Assembly: GCA_025403435.1 (NCBI GenBank)
Contig: CM046348.1
Span: 16,306,034-16,370,033 of the forward strand
Reading direction: 5' to 3'
DNA: 64,000 nucleotides
Source: Artocarpus heterophyllus
Lineage: Eukaryota; Streptophyta; Magnoliopsida; Rosales; Moraceae
Shown: positions 47,404 to 60,044 of the stretch, piece by piece
Numbering within the stretch: the stretch's first letter is position 1
How the letters are laid out: each line of letters starts with the position of its first letter
Position numbers and translations under genes: made by a program
The notes under the pieces: model-generated
Told to the model about the DNA's origin: nothing
Databases searched by the model: none
The model's input: the letters and a program-made list of their open reading frames with translations, nothing else

Positions 47404-50138
47404 TGTAACGTCCCCATATGGAAGTTAACAATTTTTAATAAATTAAAATAAAAATCAGAGATAAAAATAAAACCTTAGAAATAAAGTTACCCGGGGCTTA
47501 AATAAAAACTCTCAAATCAAAAATAAAAAAAATATAAACGATAATTAAACCACAGTTTAATGTAGTACCTTAAATTTAATAATATAAACTGTTGTCATCA
47601 TCATTTTAACCCTCAACGCATTTTAATACAGTCACAGAAAGTAACAATTGATGCTTACATTATCATGAAGAACATTCTTAGTAATTGAAGTAGTCCCAAC
47701 GTACATAGCTACATAGCTTCCTCAACTATTTTTCTCGTAGCCACCTCACACTTAGTGAGTCCTGAAAAGATGAAAATATAAGGGAATGAGCGACAACGTG
47801 CTCAGTAGAGAAAACCATTACTCACCTTTAGTTTTTATCATTACCACATTAAAACCTGCATGGTTAATTAACCCTCAACGCATTTTAATACGGTCACAGA
47901 AAGTAACAATTGATGCTTACATTATCATGAAGAACATTCTTAGTAATTGAAGCAGTCCCAACGTACATAGCTACATAGCTTCCTCAATTATTTTTCTCGT
48001 AGCCACCTCACACTTAATGAGTCCTAAAAAGATACAAATATAAGAGAATAAGCAACAATATACTCAGTAGAGAAAACCATTACTCACCTTTAGGTTTTTA
48101 TCATTACCATATTAAAACTGCATGGTTAGTTAATACTCATCATTATCCATATTATGAGATTTATTATAATCATATTCCGTGGATACCATAGTTAATCATT
48201 ACCGAGTTTTATACATATACATATATACAAATGTTACAGTTCATTATTAGTCCTAAGTATTCACATTCAATAGAGTATCACTTAACTCATCGAAACCCAA
48301 ATGGGCACGCTTGACCACCCTCCAATGATTCCAAGGGTGTTCCAGTGAGGGGATATCAAATCCCCGATCCTCACCAAGTCAATTTCTGTACAGTATGTTT
48401 TAGGACTTTCGACCCAAGGGAGCGTCATCACCTCCTCCCTATTTTACCTTTTAGGGTATTCGTGCCTAAGGACGTAACCGTCGCCCTCTTCATGACTCAC
48501 CATTTCTCTATATTCAATCATTATTTATAGAGTCAGTTTTCCTAACCATGCTTCTTCATTTATAACATGTGTCAATTCATTATGTTCCTCGCCGTATAAT
48601 ATAAGATGAGTCCATGTCATACTTTCATATGTGATACTCATATAATAGCAGTTCAACAAAGATATATATATATATATATATCTTACGGTAAAACAATCAA
48701 TTTTAATTCCATAAAAACCTCACAAAAGATGAGTTATAGAATCCCTACCTTTCAAGCTTATCACCAATCTTTTAATCCCGAAACCAATTAACGTTAGCTC
48801 CACGGTCCCTTGATCCTAAGGCGTGCATAAGGACAATTTAAAACTAAAGCACAACATACAACCACATTCATAAATAAATCATGTGTAAATCCATCTTACT
48901 AGTGTGCCATTAAAGCTTTTATGCAAATCTCTTTTGAATACCACAATAAACAATCTTTGTCTTAACACGATATAAAATGTATACAAGTAATCTATATGTT
49001 TTAGTCCCTAATAAGATTCGTCAATCACTTAGGATAATATTGGAAAGGTTGCAAGACATTAAGGAATTAGGTGGTGAGCAAAGATGGGTTCTTGGTTCAG
49101 GTTAGCAGCTAGTATACCATGGCAAACTGGCAGTATACTTTTGCAAAAAGGATAGGTTCACTATCTACAATCATCACATGAGTTAACAGGTAGTTTACTT
49201 AACGTAAACGGGTGGTATATTGCCACTTGCAGGTTTACTAGTTTCTAATCTAAAAATTAAAAAATTCATAGAAAATAAAATACAACTCCGATTTAGGCTT
49301 TTGATAGCTTGTTAGAAAGCTTAGGATATCTACTTTTTAAACATACAAACTAATTTACAAAATTCATTTTTATTTAATCCTAGAATTTCAAGAAAGAGCC
49401 ACTGCCCATAGAGGTATTACAAAATTTAACAATATAAATTTTCTGTTTACGGCATATACACTTAGACTTTATACATATGTTCTAAAATAGCAACAAAACA
49501 TATACTCAGGTTTGAGAACACAAATTTGAATAATCCTTGAGTATATAAAAAAAATTATAAATGAAAGACTAAATTGTTCATAAGATTCTAACCTCAGATT
49601 ATGGCTAGTTGGAAGCTTAAAATGGCTTCAAAATAGGTTCCTTGACTTCGGTATGGCTGAAGTTCTTGCTCAAATGGAGGTGATGGTGGCTGATTTTTAT
49701 GGCTACCTTGAAGAAGTTCTCTAAGTATTTTCCTTCAGCAAGGAAAAGAGAAGAAGAGTGTGGGAACCATGGAAGAAAAAAGAAGAAAAGATGAAGTATT
49801 TAAAGAAAAGTGATAAAAGCAATTATGGAGGAGACATGTTGAAGCATATCACGGAGGAAATAAAGAAAATGAGGGTCAAGAGTAGTTGGAAAATATATCC
49901 TCATGTCTCCTCTAGAGACTTTAACCCACATAATGCTAAAATGACATTTTTGAAATTTATTAAAAGTTACAAGGCTTTTCAGTAAACATACTAAATAAGT
50001 ATAGGAGAATTTTAGAAAATTTAAAATAGATTAAAATAAATATTGTGAAATGGATTTTAAATGAAGCAAATTTTTAGTGGCACACTAAAAATTAATTTAA
50101 TTACCTTAATACCTGTTAAGAGAATAACAGGTGTCACA
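47404..50138 (-). repeat. E3 3' LTR, with an internal duplication
   Basis: 2735 bp. A 262-bp segment (from 47609) is repeated in tandem from 47871; the 5' LTR has it once. A TA run lies at about 48661-48683. Confidence 0.92.
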
Positions 50139-51076
50139 ACTCTACCCTCCTTAAAGAAATTTCAAATCGAGCAATACTAGTAAAAATCTCGATTCCATTA
50201 TGATTTCAATTCTAAGTCTAAACCGTCAATGTTGTTTGTTCTCCAAATTTAAGTTATCATATCTCCACTTAGTTACTTGCATTATAAATCTCACTCTAAA
50301 TTCTAAATTCCTCAATGAGAGTATTTCTAATAGGTTACAATTTATAACACCGTATAATGGTCTAGGAATATGATCAGGCATACATATTGACTATACCATG
50401 ATTTCAGTCCTTCATTGTCCGTGGACTGTGATATATAATTACATTTAAGGAGATTGCCAAAGAAATTTTATATACTTCATCTTTAGGTTCCCTTTCCTTT
50501 TTGAGTAAGGAAAAGTCAAATATAGTTGATTTCATATTTCAACTAATAAACTAAAACATAATCATAAAATATATATCACAAACACTTCTATTCAAAACCA
50601 TACATTAAACTTATTCATAGAGATATTATACGAAATCTCAGAGTTGCTAACAAACCTGACATATTTTTTATTAAACAGCTATCCTCATGACACAAACGTT
50701 CAACCTAAATAATATACTCATCTTTCCTGCAAAATATCCCCAGAACTGACTTTGATACTGCCACATAACATTAACAGAATGCTACACATTACAAACATAA
50801 TACGGATACGTTTCGAGAGTACAAGGTGCTCCATATATTCAGCTATCCATATCAGGCATGCTTGGAGAATACAAAAACATCGATAAACAAAAGATCAGAC
50901 CTTAAGTAAGATGCATTTGGAGAGTATCAAGTACTCCGTATCTAGCCATCCTGGCATTGGGCTCAATGAATCTAAAAGATTGAATAACGGCATACCACAA
51001 GAAATACAAAATACAAGGTTAACGGTTATTCGTGACACGAAATACGGACACACATGCCATAGATAAAACCAAAAGA
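50139..51076 (-). other. E3 3' internal region with purine tract
   Basis: Non-coding. The purine tract is interrupted (AAGGAGGG on the minus strand, about 50145-50152). The repeated ACGGAGT...CTCGAAACG motif pair of E1 is also present (50805-50960). Confidence 0.75.
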
Positions 51077-51727
51077 TTACAGATGGAGATTCAAATAAAT
51101 TGGCTGCTCCCGGCTTTTCCTTTCCCATTCAAGCTTGGATGTTGTAGTGTCGGATTCTGAATGTATGATTTGCATCTTATCTATCAATTCCTCAACTGTT
51201 GAAGCAGTAACAATGATTTGTCTCTCCGATTCTGCAATGATGTTTTCTTTCACAGGGTAGTCTAGAAATTTCAAAAGACCATCATAAAAACCATTTACAT
51301 TCAGTAGTCCCAAGGGTTTGGAATGAACGCCCAATAATTGCTCACAAACAACTACGAATAGTTCCTCAAGAGTACCTAGACCACCAAATAATGCTATAAA
51401 AGCATCAAAATTATTGATTATGGCTTTAAAATTTCTAGGGATGCTCCTGACTCCTTTTCCTTTACATATGGTTTCCTTATAAAGGTTTCCTTCAGCTAGA
51501 ATATGAGGCCAAATTCTTACAACTGTAGCATCACTAGACCTAGCTGCTAACGTCATATTTTCCATCATTTTTATACTACCACCCCCATAGATTATGTTAA
51601 TCTTCCTGCATGCTAGGACTTGCCCTAAGTGTTTTGCAGCTTCTACATAGGCTTTATCTTTTCCAAGGCTGAAACCACAAAAGACACAGACATTCTTTAT
51701 TTTCTTGGTGGACTGGGAGGTAGACAT
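51077..51727 (-). CDS. LOG-like phosphoribohydrolase homologue (E3 copy, diverged)
   Basis: 216 codons, ATG at 51727, no stop or frameshift. I count 38 residue differences from the E1 copy (about 82% identity). The Pro of PGGLGT is Phe (residue 114), which probably harms the active-site loop, while GGLGTLEE stays. The Asn-Phe in place of Arg-Lys is kept. The end is YLNLHL, so the LxLxL pattern survives. The frame has stayed open although sequence constraint looks weak; enzyme activity is unlikely. Confidence 0.75.
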   Translation of the reverse strand: MSTSQSTKKIKNVCVFCGFSLGKDKAYVEAAKHLGQVLACRKINIIYGGGSIKMMENMTLAARSSDATVVRIWPHILAEGNLYKETICKGKGVRSIPRNFKAIINNFDAFIALFGGLGTLEELFVVVCEQLLGVHSKPLGLLNVNGFYDGLLKFLDYPVKENIIAESERQIIVTASTVEELIDKMQIIHSESDTTTSKLEWERKSREQPIYLNLHL

Positions 51728-52180
51728 ATTTGGTTTATATAAGTGATTGCTTTATGTCTGCTCCATTTAGACTTCGGGTTCTACATAAGATTTTAAGGAT
51801 GAAGAATACGCAAAAAGAACTAAAGAGACAGACGAAAAGGAAATGAAAAGGTAATCCAAAGATTTAAACAAAATCTTGTACGGGTAAGAAAGTAAGATAA
51901 GGTGATTGATAGTTTACAGAAAATCTGATTCACTTTTTGAAAAAGATTAGACTCTAATGATATACCTTTTGACAATTGAGAATGGTTTGACAAAAGACAT
52001 TCTTGACACAACTGTAGACCTTTTGACAAATATACATCAAGTCTAAAAATTCAATATAAATAATAAATATTGTAGAACTTTTGAAATTTGAGACACAAAT
52101 CTTGAAATATCTAGATAAGTTTTCAAAATTCAAACATGTTACTGTACCGTATATGACGTGTCTGATAAGATAATATATTT

Positions 52181-52215
<35 letters not shown>

Positions 52216-52387
52216 AGAAAACCATAAATTAAATGAGATACTAACACTTACTGTATCAATCTAATAATCACAATTATTTCGAATACAAAAGCAAATATTC
52301 TGAGTAAAAGAAAAACACAAACTGTTGAACATCAGCTAAAACTGTTTCAAATAAGCAAAGACTAAATAACCTTTATAGAGCGATGAC
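51728..52387 (-). other. Spacer between E3 LOG-like gene and ORF1
   Basis: AT-rich, with an (AT)n run at about 52185-52211 that is much longer than in E1. No gene. Confidence 0.6.
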
Positions 52388-52908
52388 TTATTCCCCATCC
52401 AGTTTTCTTATGGCTTGGCAAACAGGATCTAGAAACACCATATTCCTGAGGCGTTGTCTTTCTGCATAAAATTTAGGCCAGAGTTTAAAAATAGCTCCTT
52501 GAACATATCCACTAGGGTGACCATGAAGAGGAGGATGGATGCTATCCAAGTTCTCATTTGAAAGTCCATCCCTGCAAAACCTTATTTTATCCTCTCTATT
52601 CGTAGACATATAACCAGGTGAAGTACATTTACCGTTACAATTTTGTTTTCCACATTTGTTACAAGTGACTGCGATGGTACGAGCTTTTCTTTAATTGCAC
52701 TACGATTGGTACCCATTCCTGGTAAACCAACATCTTGACTGAAGTCACTCGGACGGATCTTCCCCTTTATCAACATTCTCACATCACAAGGGATACCAAA
52801 ACGCATAAGAATCCACAACCGAGTAATTTTAACCTTGTATTTCTTTCTGAGAATCTTTTGGGAGAGTGATGGAAAATACTTTCTCAGGTGTTGGTACTTT
52901 GGGTCCAT
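52388..52908 (-). pseudogene. ORF1 of E3, broken by a one-base deletion
   Basis: Same start (ATG at 52908) and same stop as the E1 ORF1, but 521 rather than 522 nt. One base is lost in the A/G run coding the basic patch (about 52688-52694), which shifts the frame right before the cysteine cluster. Outside the break the protein is close to E1 (about nine changes that I can count), closer than the LOG-like gene. The break is therefore probably recent. Confidence 0.85.
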
Positions 52909-54447
52909 GATGAGATGAAAGAAGAGTAAATAGAAAGGAAAAATTGAGATAGTAAGTTGTAGAATCCTATAATTCCTTCTTCTTTTAAAGAGAAGAATTT
53001 CTAGAGAGAAAGAAAAGAATTTGCGATTTAGAGAGAGAGTAACAAATTAAGAGAGAAAGTGAGTGAGCTTGGAGAAATAAGCTCTTATGCACAGTAGACG
53101 TATATGTAAACAATAATTAAACCACTGTAGATGACACGTATAGAGGCCACGTGGGAGAGACAATGTGAATCAAACTGATTTAGGATTTGGATGTTCTAAG
53201 TTGAAATGGGTCAGGTTGTTTCGGGCCTTAACATATTTAGAATGAGTTAAATAACAAACATAAAATTGAAAACCAATTTGTACAGATTTTAAGCCCAATT
53301 CAAAGCCCACTAAAGATAAAATTAACAATGAACAAGTCTAATTTAACGACAATCATGGATCTTCCTGAATGGTATTTAAAATCATTTCATAGTAACATAA
53401 TCTTCTAGCAACTCAAATAATTTGTTTTAATCAAAACCTTATTGAACAATGTATACACCCATATGTTATCCCTAATACTCAACATCTATCAATGGATTCA
53501 TCATTACTACCAAGGGTTTAGAATGTGACTAACCTTGAAATCAATACGATTTACGTCTTCCAACGTAGACCATATCAATAAACAAATACCTTTGATGTTA
53601 CTACTTAAGAACATCTACAATCCTCACAATTCTACTTATACAATATTTAATTTTCTCATATAACAAAACCTTAGGTAACCAAAAGATTCACATCTAAACA
53701 TCTAAAAGTTAAACATTTTATCGTAATTATCCAAAATTATTATAGGTGCCTTAAGTATTATGATTTACTTAAGGAAACTCCTATTGGTCATTTTCACATT
53801 GCATCTATTCATAAAGATTCAATGATACACTTAAATACAATGTACGTAACAAAATATTCCAACCTTGAAATTCATGCATTCTTACCTTCATACAGTCTCA
53901 ACAAACCAAAAGTCTAACATCTATCTCATTCAAGATTCAATACCATGGATTCCTAACTTATCTCATACTCCTTAAATAAATAGAACTTTCAAGCAAAGTT
54001 ATTGACACTTATGTACTCCACTGAATCCACACATAATCATTACTTAGATCTGAATAAATTATGAAGAACTTAACATATCTATGTCAAACTTTGAAATCAA
54101 TAAATCAAGCCTTATATTTCTTATTGTTTTTCACAAGATAAAAGACTCTTAAATCCTCGGATCTACACGAATTTTTCATCGTTCTATACGAATTAGATAT
54201 GCTTATAGATCCTAATATTATACGAATCTCTCATAAGCATTCTACTTATAAACCTATTCCATATAATTATCATTCCCTCATAACTATTAATACTTTCATT
54301 TTAGAGCCTTTCTATGTTACATCCTCATGGACCGTATAAATCAACATGAAGGTTCATATTGATGATGACAATGAAAATTCAACTTCAAAACCATTTCAAA
54401 AATATTTTTTTAAAGTGGTTCTACACTCCCTAGGTTAACCGAACCTA
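52909..54447 (-). other. E3 leader without gag
   Basis: Non-coding counterpart of the E1 leader. The G-box CCACGTGG is intact near 53148. Confidence 0.6.
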
Positions 54448-54460
54448 GGCTCTGATACCA
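54448..54460 (-). other. E3 primer binding site
   Basis: Reverse complement of TGGTATCAGAGCC, 7 nt from the LTR at 54468. Confidence 0.95.
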
Positions 54461-54467
54461 AAAACTC

Positions 54468-56945
54468 TGTAACACCTCTATATGGGGGTTAACAGTTTTT
54501 AATGAATTAAAATAAAAATAAAAAATAAAAGTAAAACCTTAAAAATAAAGTTACCCAGGGCTTAAATGAAAACTCTCAAATCAAAAATAAAAAAATATAA
54601 ACGATAATTAAACCATAGTTTAATGTAGTACCTTAAATTTAATAATATAAACGGTCGTCATCATCATTTTAACCCTCAATGCATTTTAATATAGTCACAG
54701 AAAGTAACAATTGATGCTTACATTATTATGAAGAACATTCTTAGTAATTGAAGCAGTCCCAACATACATAGCTACATAGCTTCCTCAATTATTTTTCTCG
54801 TAGCCACCTCACACTTAATGAGTCCTAAAAAGATAAAAATATAAGGGAATGAGCGACAATATGCTCAGTAGAGAAAACCATTACTCACCTTTAGGTTTTT
54901 ATCATTACCACATTAAAACTGCATGGTTAGTTAATACTCATCATTATCCAAATTAAGAGATTTATTATAATCATATTCCGTGGATACCATAGTTAATCAT
55001 TACCGAGTTTCATACATATACATATATACAAATGTAACAGTTCATCATTATTCCTAGGTACCCACGTTCAATAGAGTATCACTTAACTCATCGAAACCCA
55101 AATGGGCACGTTTGATCACCTTCTAAATATTCCAAGGGTGTTCCGATGAGGGGACATCAAGCCCTGAGTTCTCACCAAGTCGATTTCTATATAGTGTGTT
55201 TTGGGACTTTTGACCCAAGGAAGCATCATCACCTTCCCCCTATTTTACCTTTTAGGGTATTCGTGCCCAAGGACGTAACCGCCGCCCTCTTCATGACTCA
55301 CCATTTCTCTATATTCAATCATTATTTATAGAGTCAGTTTTCCTAACCATGCTTCTTCATTTATAACATGTGTCAATTCATTATGTTCCTCGCCGTATAA
55401 TATAAGATGAGTCTATGTCATAGTTTCATATGTGATACTCATATAATAGCAGTTCAACAAAGATATATATATATATATATATATATCTTGCGGTAAAACA
55501 ATCAATTTTAATTCCATAAAAACCTCACAAAAGATGAGTAATAGAATCCCTACCTTTCAAGCATACCACCAATCTTTTAATCTCGAAACCAATTAACGTT
55601 AGCACCACGGTCCCTTAATCCTAAGGTGTGCATAAGGACAATTTAAAACTAAAGCACAACATACAACCGCATTCATAAATAAATCATGTGTAAATCCATC
55701 TTACTAGTGTGCCATTAAAGCTTTTATGCAAATCTCTTTTGAATACCACAGTAAACAATCTTTGTCTTAACACGATATAAAATGTATACAAGTAATCTAT
55801 ATGTTTTAGTCCCTAATAAGATTCGTCAATCACTTAGGATAATATTGGAAATGTTGCAAGACATTAAGGAATTAGGTGGTGAGCAAAGATGGGTTCTTGG
55901 TTCAGGTTAGCAGCTGGTATACCATGACAAACTGGCAATATACTTTTACAAAAAGGATAGGTTCACTATCTACAATCATCACATGAGTTAACAGGTGGTT
56001 TACTTAACGTAAACGGGCGGTATATTGCCACTGGCAGGTTTACTAGTTTTCAATCCAAAAATTAAAAAATTCATAGAAAATAAAATACAACTCCGATTTA
56101 GGCTTATAATAGCTCGTTAGAAAGCTTAGGATGTCTACTTTTTAAATATACCAACTAATTGAAAAAATTCATTTTTATTTAATCCTAGAATTTCAAGAAA
56201 GAGCCACTGCCCATAGAGGTATTACAAAATTTAACAATATAAATTTTCTATCTACGACATATACACTTAGACTTTATACATATGTTCTAAAATAGCAACA
56301 AAACATATACTTAGGTTTGAGAATGCAAATTTGAATAATCCTTGAGTATATAAAAAAATTATAAATAAAAGACTAAATTTGTTCATAAGATTCTAACCTC
56401 GGATTATAGCTAGTTGGAAGCTTGAAATGGCTTCAAAACAGGTTCCTTGACTTCGGTATGGCTGAAGTTCTTGCTCAAATGGAGGTGATGGTGGCTGATT
56501 TTTATGGCTGCCTTGAAGAAGTTCTCTAAGTATTTTTCTTCAGCAAGGAAATGAGAAGAAGAGTGTGGGAACCATGGAAGAAAAAAGAAGAAAAGATGAA
56601 GTCTTTGAAGAGAAGTGATAAAAGCAATTATGGAGGAGATATGTTGAAGCATGTCACGGAGGAAATAAAGAAAAGGAGGGTCAAGAGTAGTTGAAAAATA
56701 TATCATCATGTCTCCTTTGGAGACTTTAACCCACATAATGCCAAAATGACATTTGTAAAATTTATTAGAAGTTACAAGGCTTTTCAGTAAATATACTAAA
56801 TAAGTATAGGAGTATTTTAGAAAATTTAAAAATAGATAAAAATAAATATTGTGAAATTGATTTTAAATGAAGCAAATTTTTGGTTAGCACACTAAAAATT
56901 AATTTAATTACCTTAATACCTGTTAAGAGAATAACATGTGTCACA
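54468..56945 (-). repeat. E3 5' LTR
   Basis: 2478 bp, TGTAACACC...GTGTCACA. A (TA)n run lies at about 55461-55487, longer than in E1 and E2. AGCAC follows. Confidence 0.94.
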
Positions 56946-57128
56946 AGCACCCTTCATAATTTTTACCAAATGCAATTTAAAACATTATTTACTAAATAAA
57001 ATCAATTTAAAAATTTAAAAGTCTCAAAATAAATGAAATATTTATTTGATTGAAATGTTTATTTGAACATTTTAATTTTTTTAATTTTTAGTTAAGTCAT
57101 ATTTAATATAGATTAGGAAGGGCAATTG

Positions 57129-58930
57129 TCACGCCCCAAGACTAGGCTTAGTGACGTAGCGGTTCACTTCAGATAATTAATCGAAATTAGAATTTATGAC
57201 ACCACTTATGATAATTTGATGTAAAAGACAATAAATAAAATACCAAGTTGCAAAATAAAAGTAAACCACCTTTTTACCAAAAGTAACCTAAGTCTGCCTA
57301 TTTTATGTTCTTAAAATTAATTTACTGATTTGCTAAATACTTAGAATATGGTAGAAAAGATATTCTCAAATGCTAAAATGACATCAAATTGAAATACCGT
57401 AATGGTATTGACTGGGTCGATTGAACCGCATAGTTTGTGTATACACAATTTAAATATAGGAAAGCTAATGCAAATATCCAAATCACATTCCCGTAAAAAT
57501 AATAGAAGTACATGACAAAAAGAGAAATTACACCTTTTGTCACTTTTTTCCCATCTATTTTTTATTCTGCAAAACATAAAACATGAAATAACTTATGCCA
57601 CTTTTTTCCCCGTCTTTATTTATGATTTTCATCTCTTTATCTTCTCTCACTTTCTCTCTACCCATTTCTTACTCACTCACTCCCTCTCTCTCTCCCCTGA
57701 AAATCCATGAAATTCAGCAAGAGTATAACTTTTCACTTCGTTCTCACATCAGAGATCGCGAAGAGTGCTTTTTCTTCTTCAACGATGAGTGTTGTAGGTG
57801 TGAGGATGAACAGCATGATCTGACGTCTCCTTTCTATTTCTTCCTCTTTTGATATGGTCAACAACATCTCACGCTAGACTGACAACGTCGCTGCAAGATG
57901 ATATACGGCCCTGTCGTTGTTGTCCTCACTTGCTCTAGAGATAAAGACATTGATACCAGAAAACCTTTGATTAAGAAGCTCGGATCGAGGTTTCTTTTGA
58001 TTAAGTCAATGGCATCTACGTCGTATTAACGATGTCACCCAAAGGATGAGATCCAGCCTTATTGTTGTTGTTGTTGTCATTAGACTAGGTAAACTCCATT
58101 GATCTTCCCCCAATCAGCATTGTTGTTGTTGTTGGTTTTTTTTTTTTTTTTTTGGCTTTTTTGGGTGCTGTCGACGTGGCTAAAGCCAGAGATGCAGAGA
58201 TAAGAGAGAAAGAGAGAGACAAAAAGAGGATAAAAAAAATTATCCTAATGGGACATTTTAAGTGTCCCACCAGGACATACGACCGGACACAAAATATTCT
58301 AAAGGGACAAAAAATATTCCACAAAACATGTCCTAGATTGACACGAAAAATTTCCATGAGGGACACACGACATGTTTCGAAGGGATACATGACGTCCTAG
58401 GAGGATACAACAAATGTTGCAGAAGGACATGCACCAAGTTTATGCCAAAAGAACTTTCTACATTTCATGGCATACATAATAATTGAGCATAAAAACTAAC
58501 ATTTATGTGAATTGTCCAACAAATAAATTACCGCATGTCTAGAATAAGAAATACCACCAAATTGCAAATAGGAAAATATAGCTCATGAACTCCATAAGCT
58601 ACATCAAACTTGACGCTACCGTGCAGCGTACTTAGATCCTTCTACAAGGGGTGGGTTTAAAGTAAAAACATAAAAGGTACAAAACTATGCGGGAAAGGCT
58701 CTATAGGATTATAACTTGAAACACTACTTTGAAACAATAATAAATTTGACATAAAATTTAAGTAAATAAAATATATGGAATAAATAAAATTCAAGGAAAG
58801 ACTTACCAAACTGCATCATATGATCTATCAAAAACCATAATAAAATACTTATTGAAAGGCTTGTAATCGCTACTGAAGTGACCTACACGAGTTTTGGGAC
58901 CTGCCCTCTAGGTACGAGTGTTCATGGGTA
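57129..58930 (-). repeat. Possible LTR remnant
   Basis: TGTCACGCCCCAAGACTAGG at 57129 looks like the end of a gypsy LTR. CT-rich blocks (57640-57700) and a stretch rich in GGACA/TGTCC (58249-58440) follow. I could not find a second LTR, primer site or the other end, so this is a weak call. The ORF at 57595-57852 has no recognised domain. Confidence 0.25.
58249..58440. repeat. GGACA/TGTCC-rich repeated stretch
   Basis: Begins with a perfect 6-bp inverted repeat, GGGACA...TGTCCC (58249-58267). Diverged GGACA- or TGTCC-containing units follow at roughly 15-30 bp intervals. Confidence 0.5.
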
Positions 58931-60040
58931 GTTTGGGCATTTTTTTCTTCAAACAATCATCCAAACCAAAAATAAATATTATTTTTAGGTGATTTGGATA
59001 GTTGATATTTTTCATAAAAACCAAATCAAACCGAATTACTCATAAGCAATTTGAGTATGTTACGGCTTTAACTCTTCCACGTGTAAAATTTTACATGTGT
59101 ATTTTTTTGAATTTGACGTGGAAATTAATGTGATAATTTTTCTTACAATTTGTGTAGAGTTTAATTTTTCTTACAGTTTATGTAGAGTTTATATAGAATA
59201 CTTTTATTTTTTAAATTGTTTATCTAGATTCGTTGGTTGACTTGATGGTTAAGTTATTCTCTTCAAGATTCCAGATTCTATTGGTTGATTTTTAAATTGT
59301 TTTTTGGGTTTGTTTGATGACTTGCTGGCTAAGTCATACCGGATTTCTTTGTGTTTAAGTTTCAAATTGTAGCAATTTGGCTTATGTTGTTTGCATGGGA
59401 ATTCATGTTTAAATTTTACGTTTAATTCAGACTCATTCGAAATAGGAATATTCTAATAATAGTCCAAAATTTGTTAGCTGGGACTTGTGGAGTTTAAACT
59501 CAAATTTGTGCTTAATATCTTCTTATCTTTTAATTTGAATTTTTAAGCTGATTTCATGCACAATTGAGTCTAGGTTTATTATTGATTAGCTTAACTTAAT
59601 CCTTAAGTGTTTTACAAGTTCCCATATGGATTTTTTATGATAAGGATAAACTTAATTCAAATTTTAATTTAAGAAATTAATAGATCACATTTTGTGATCT
59701 GACTCTTTTTGAATTGCAATTTTACGGTAGTGCATAATTACATCTCGCGAAGATGATCGTGTACAGTTAGCACTACCATTTTAGAATTTTAATTCAATGA
59801 AGATAATGCATATTTTTAGCAATAAAGTTCTATTTTTATGTTGGAGTAGTTGAGAATTGATGCCAAGATTTAGTGGATTTATCTAGACATATCTCATGAC
59901 TAGGCTGCGCTTTTTAAAGGAAGTCAACTTTTGACTTTCTAATTAAGGGCTTTCAAGTGACCGACCTTTTAGTGTTCTAGACCTTAACATGTTGCTCTCA
60001 AGTCTGTATTTGCTTTAGTGCACTTGTTCCTATCTAACAG
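58931..60040. other. AT-rich stretch, nothing recognised
   Basis: No ORF of note. It may include the left part of the C2 5' LTR, whose start I cannot place. Confidence 0.4.
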
Positions 60041-60044
60041 GCAT

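Larger units (their letters stand above)
47404..56945 (-). mobile_element. E3: older member of the ORF1/LOG retrotransposon family
   Basis: 9542 bp on the minus strand, flanked by AGCAC (47399-47403 and 56946-56950). The 5' LTR is 56945-54468, the interior 54467-50139, the 3' LTR 50138-47404. The LTRs differ visibly, so it is older than E1 and E2. It has the E1-type U3, not that of E2. Same gene order as E1: leader, ORF1 (frameshifted), LOG-like gene (open). No gag-pol. Confidence 0.94.

Noticed and set aside
59726..59777. GGTAGTGC ... GCACTACC inverted repeat
   Set aside because: Only 8 bp with a 36-nt loop and no extension of the stem; too weak to call an RNA gene or a transposon end.
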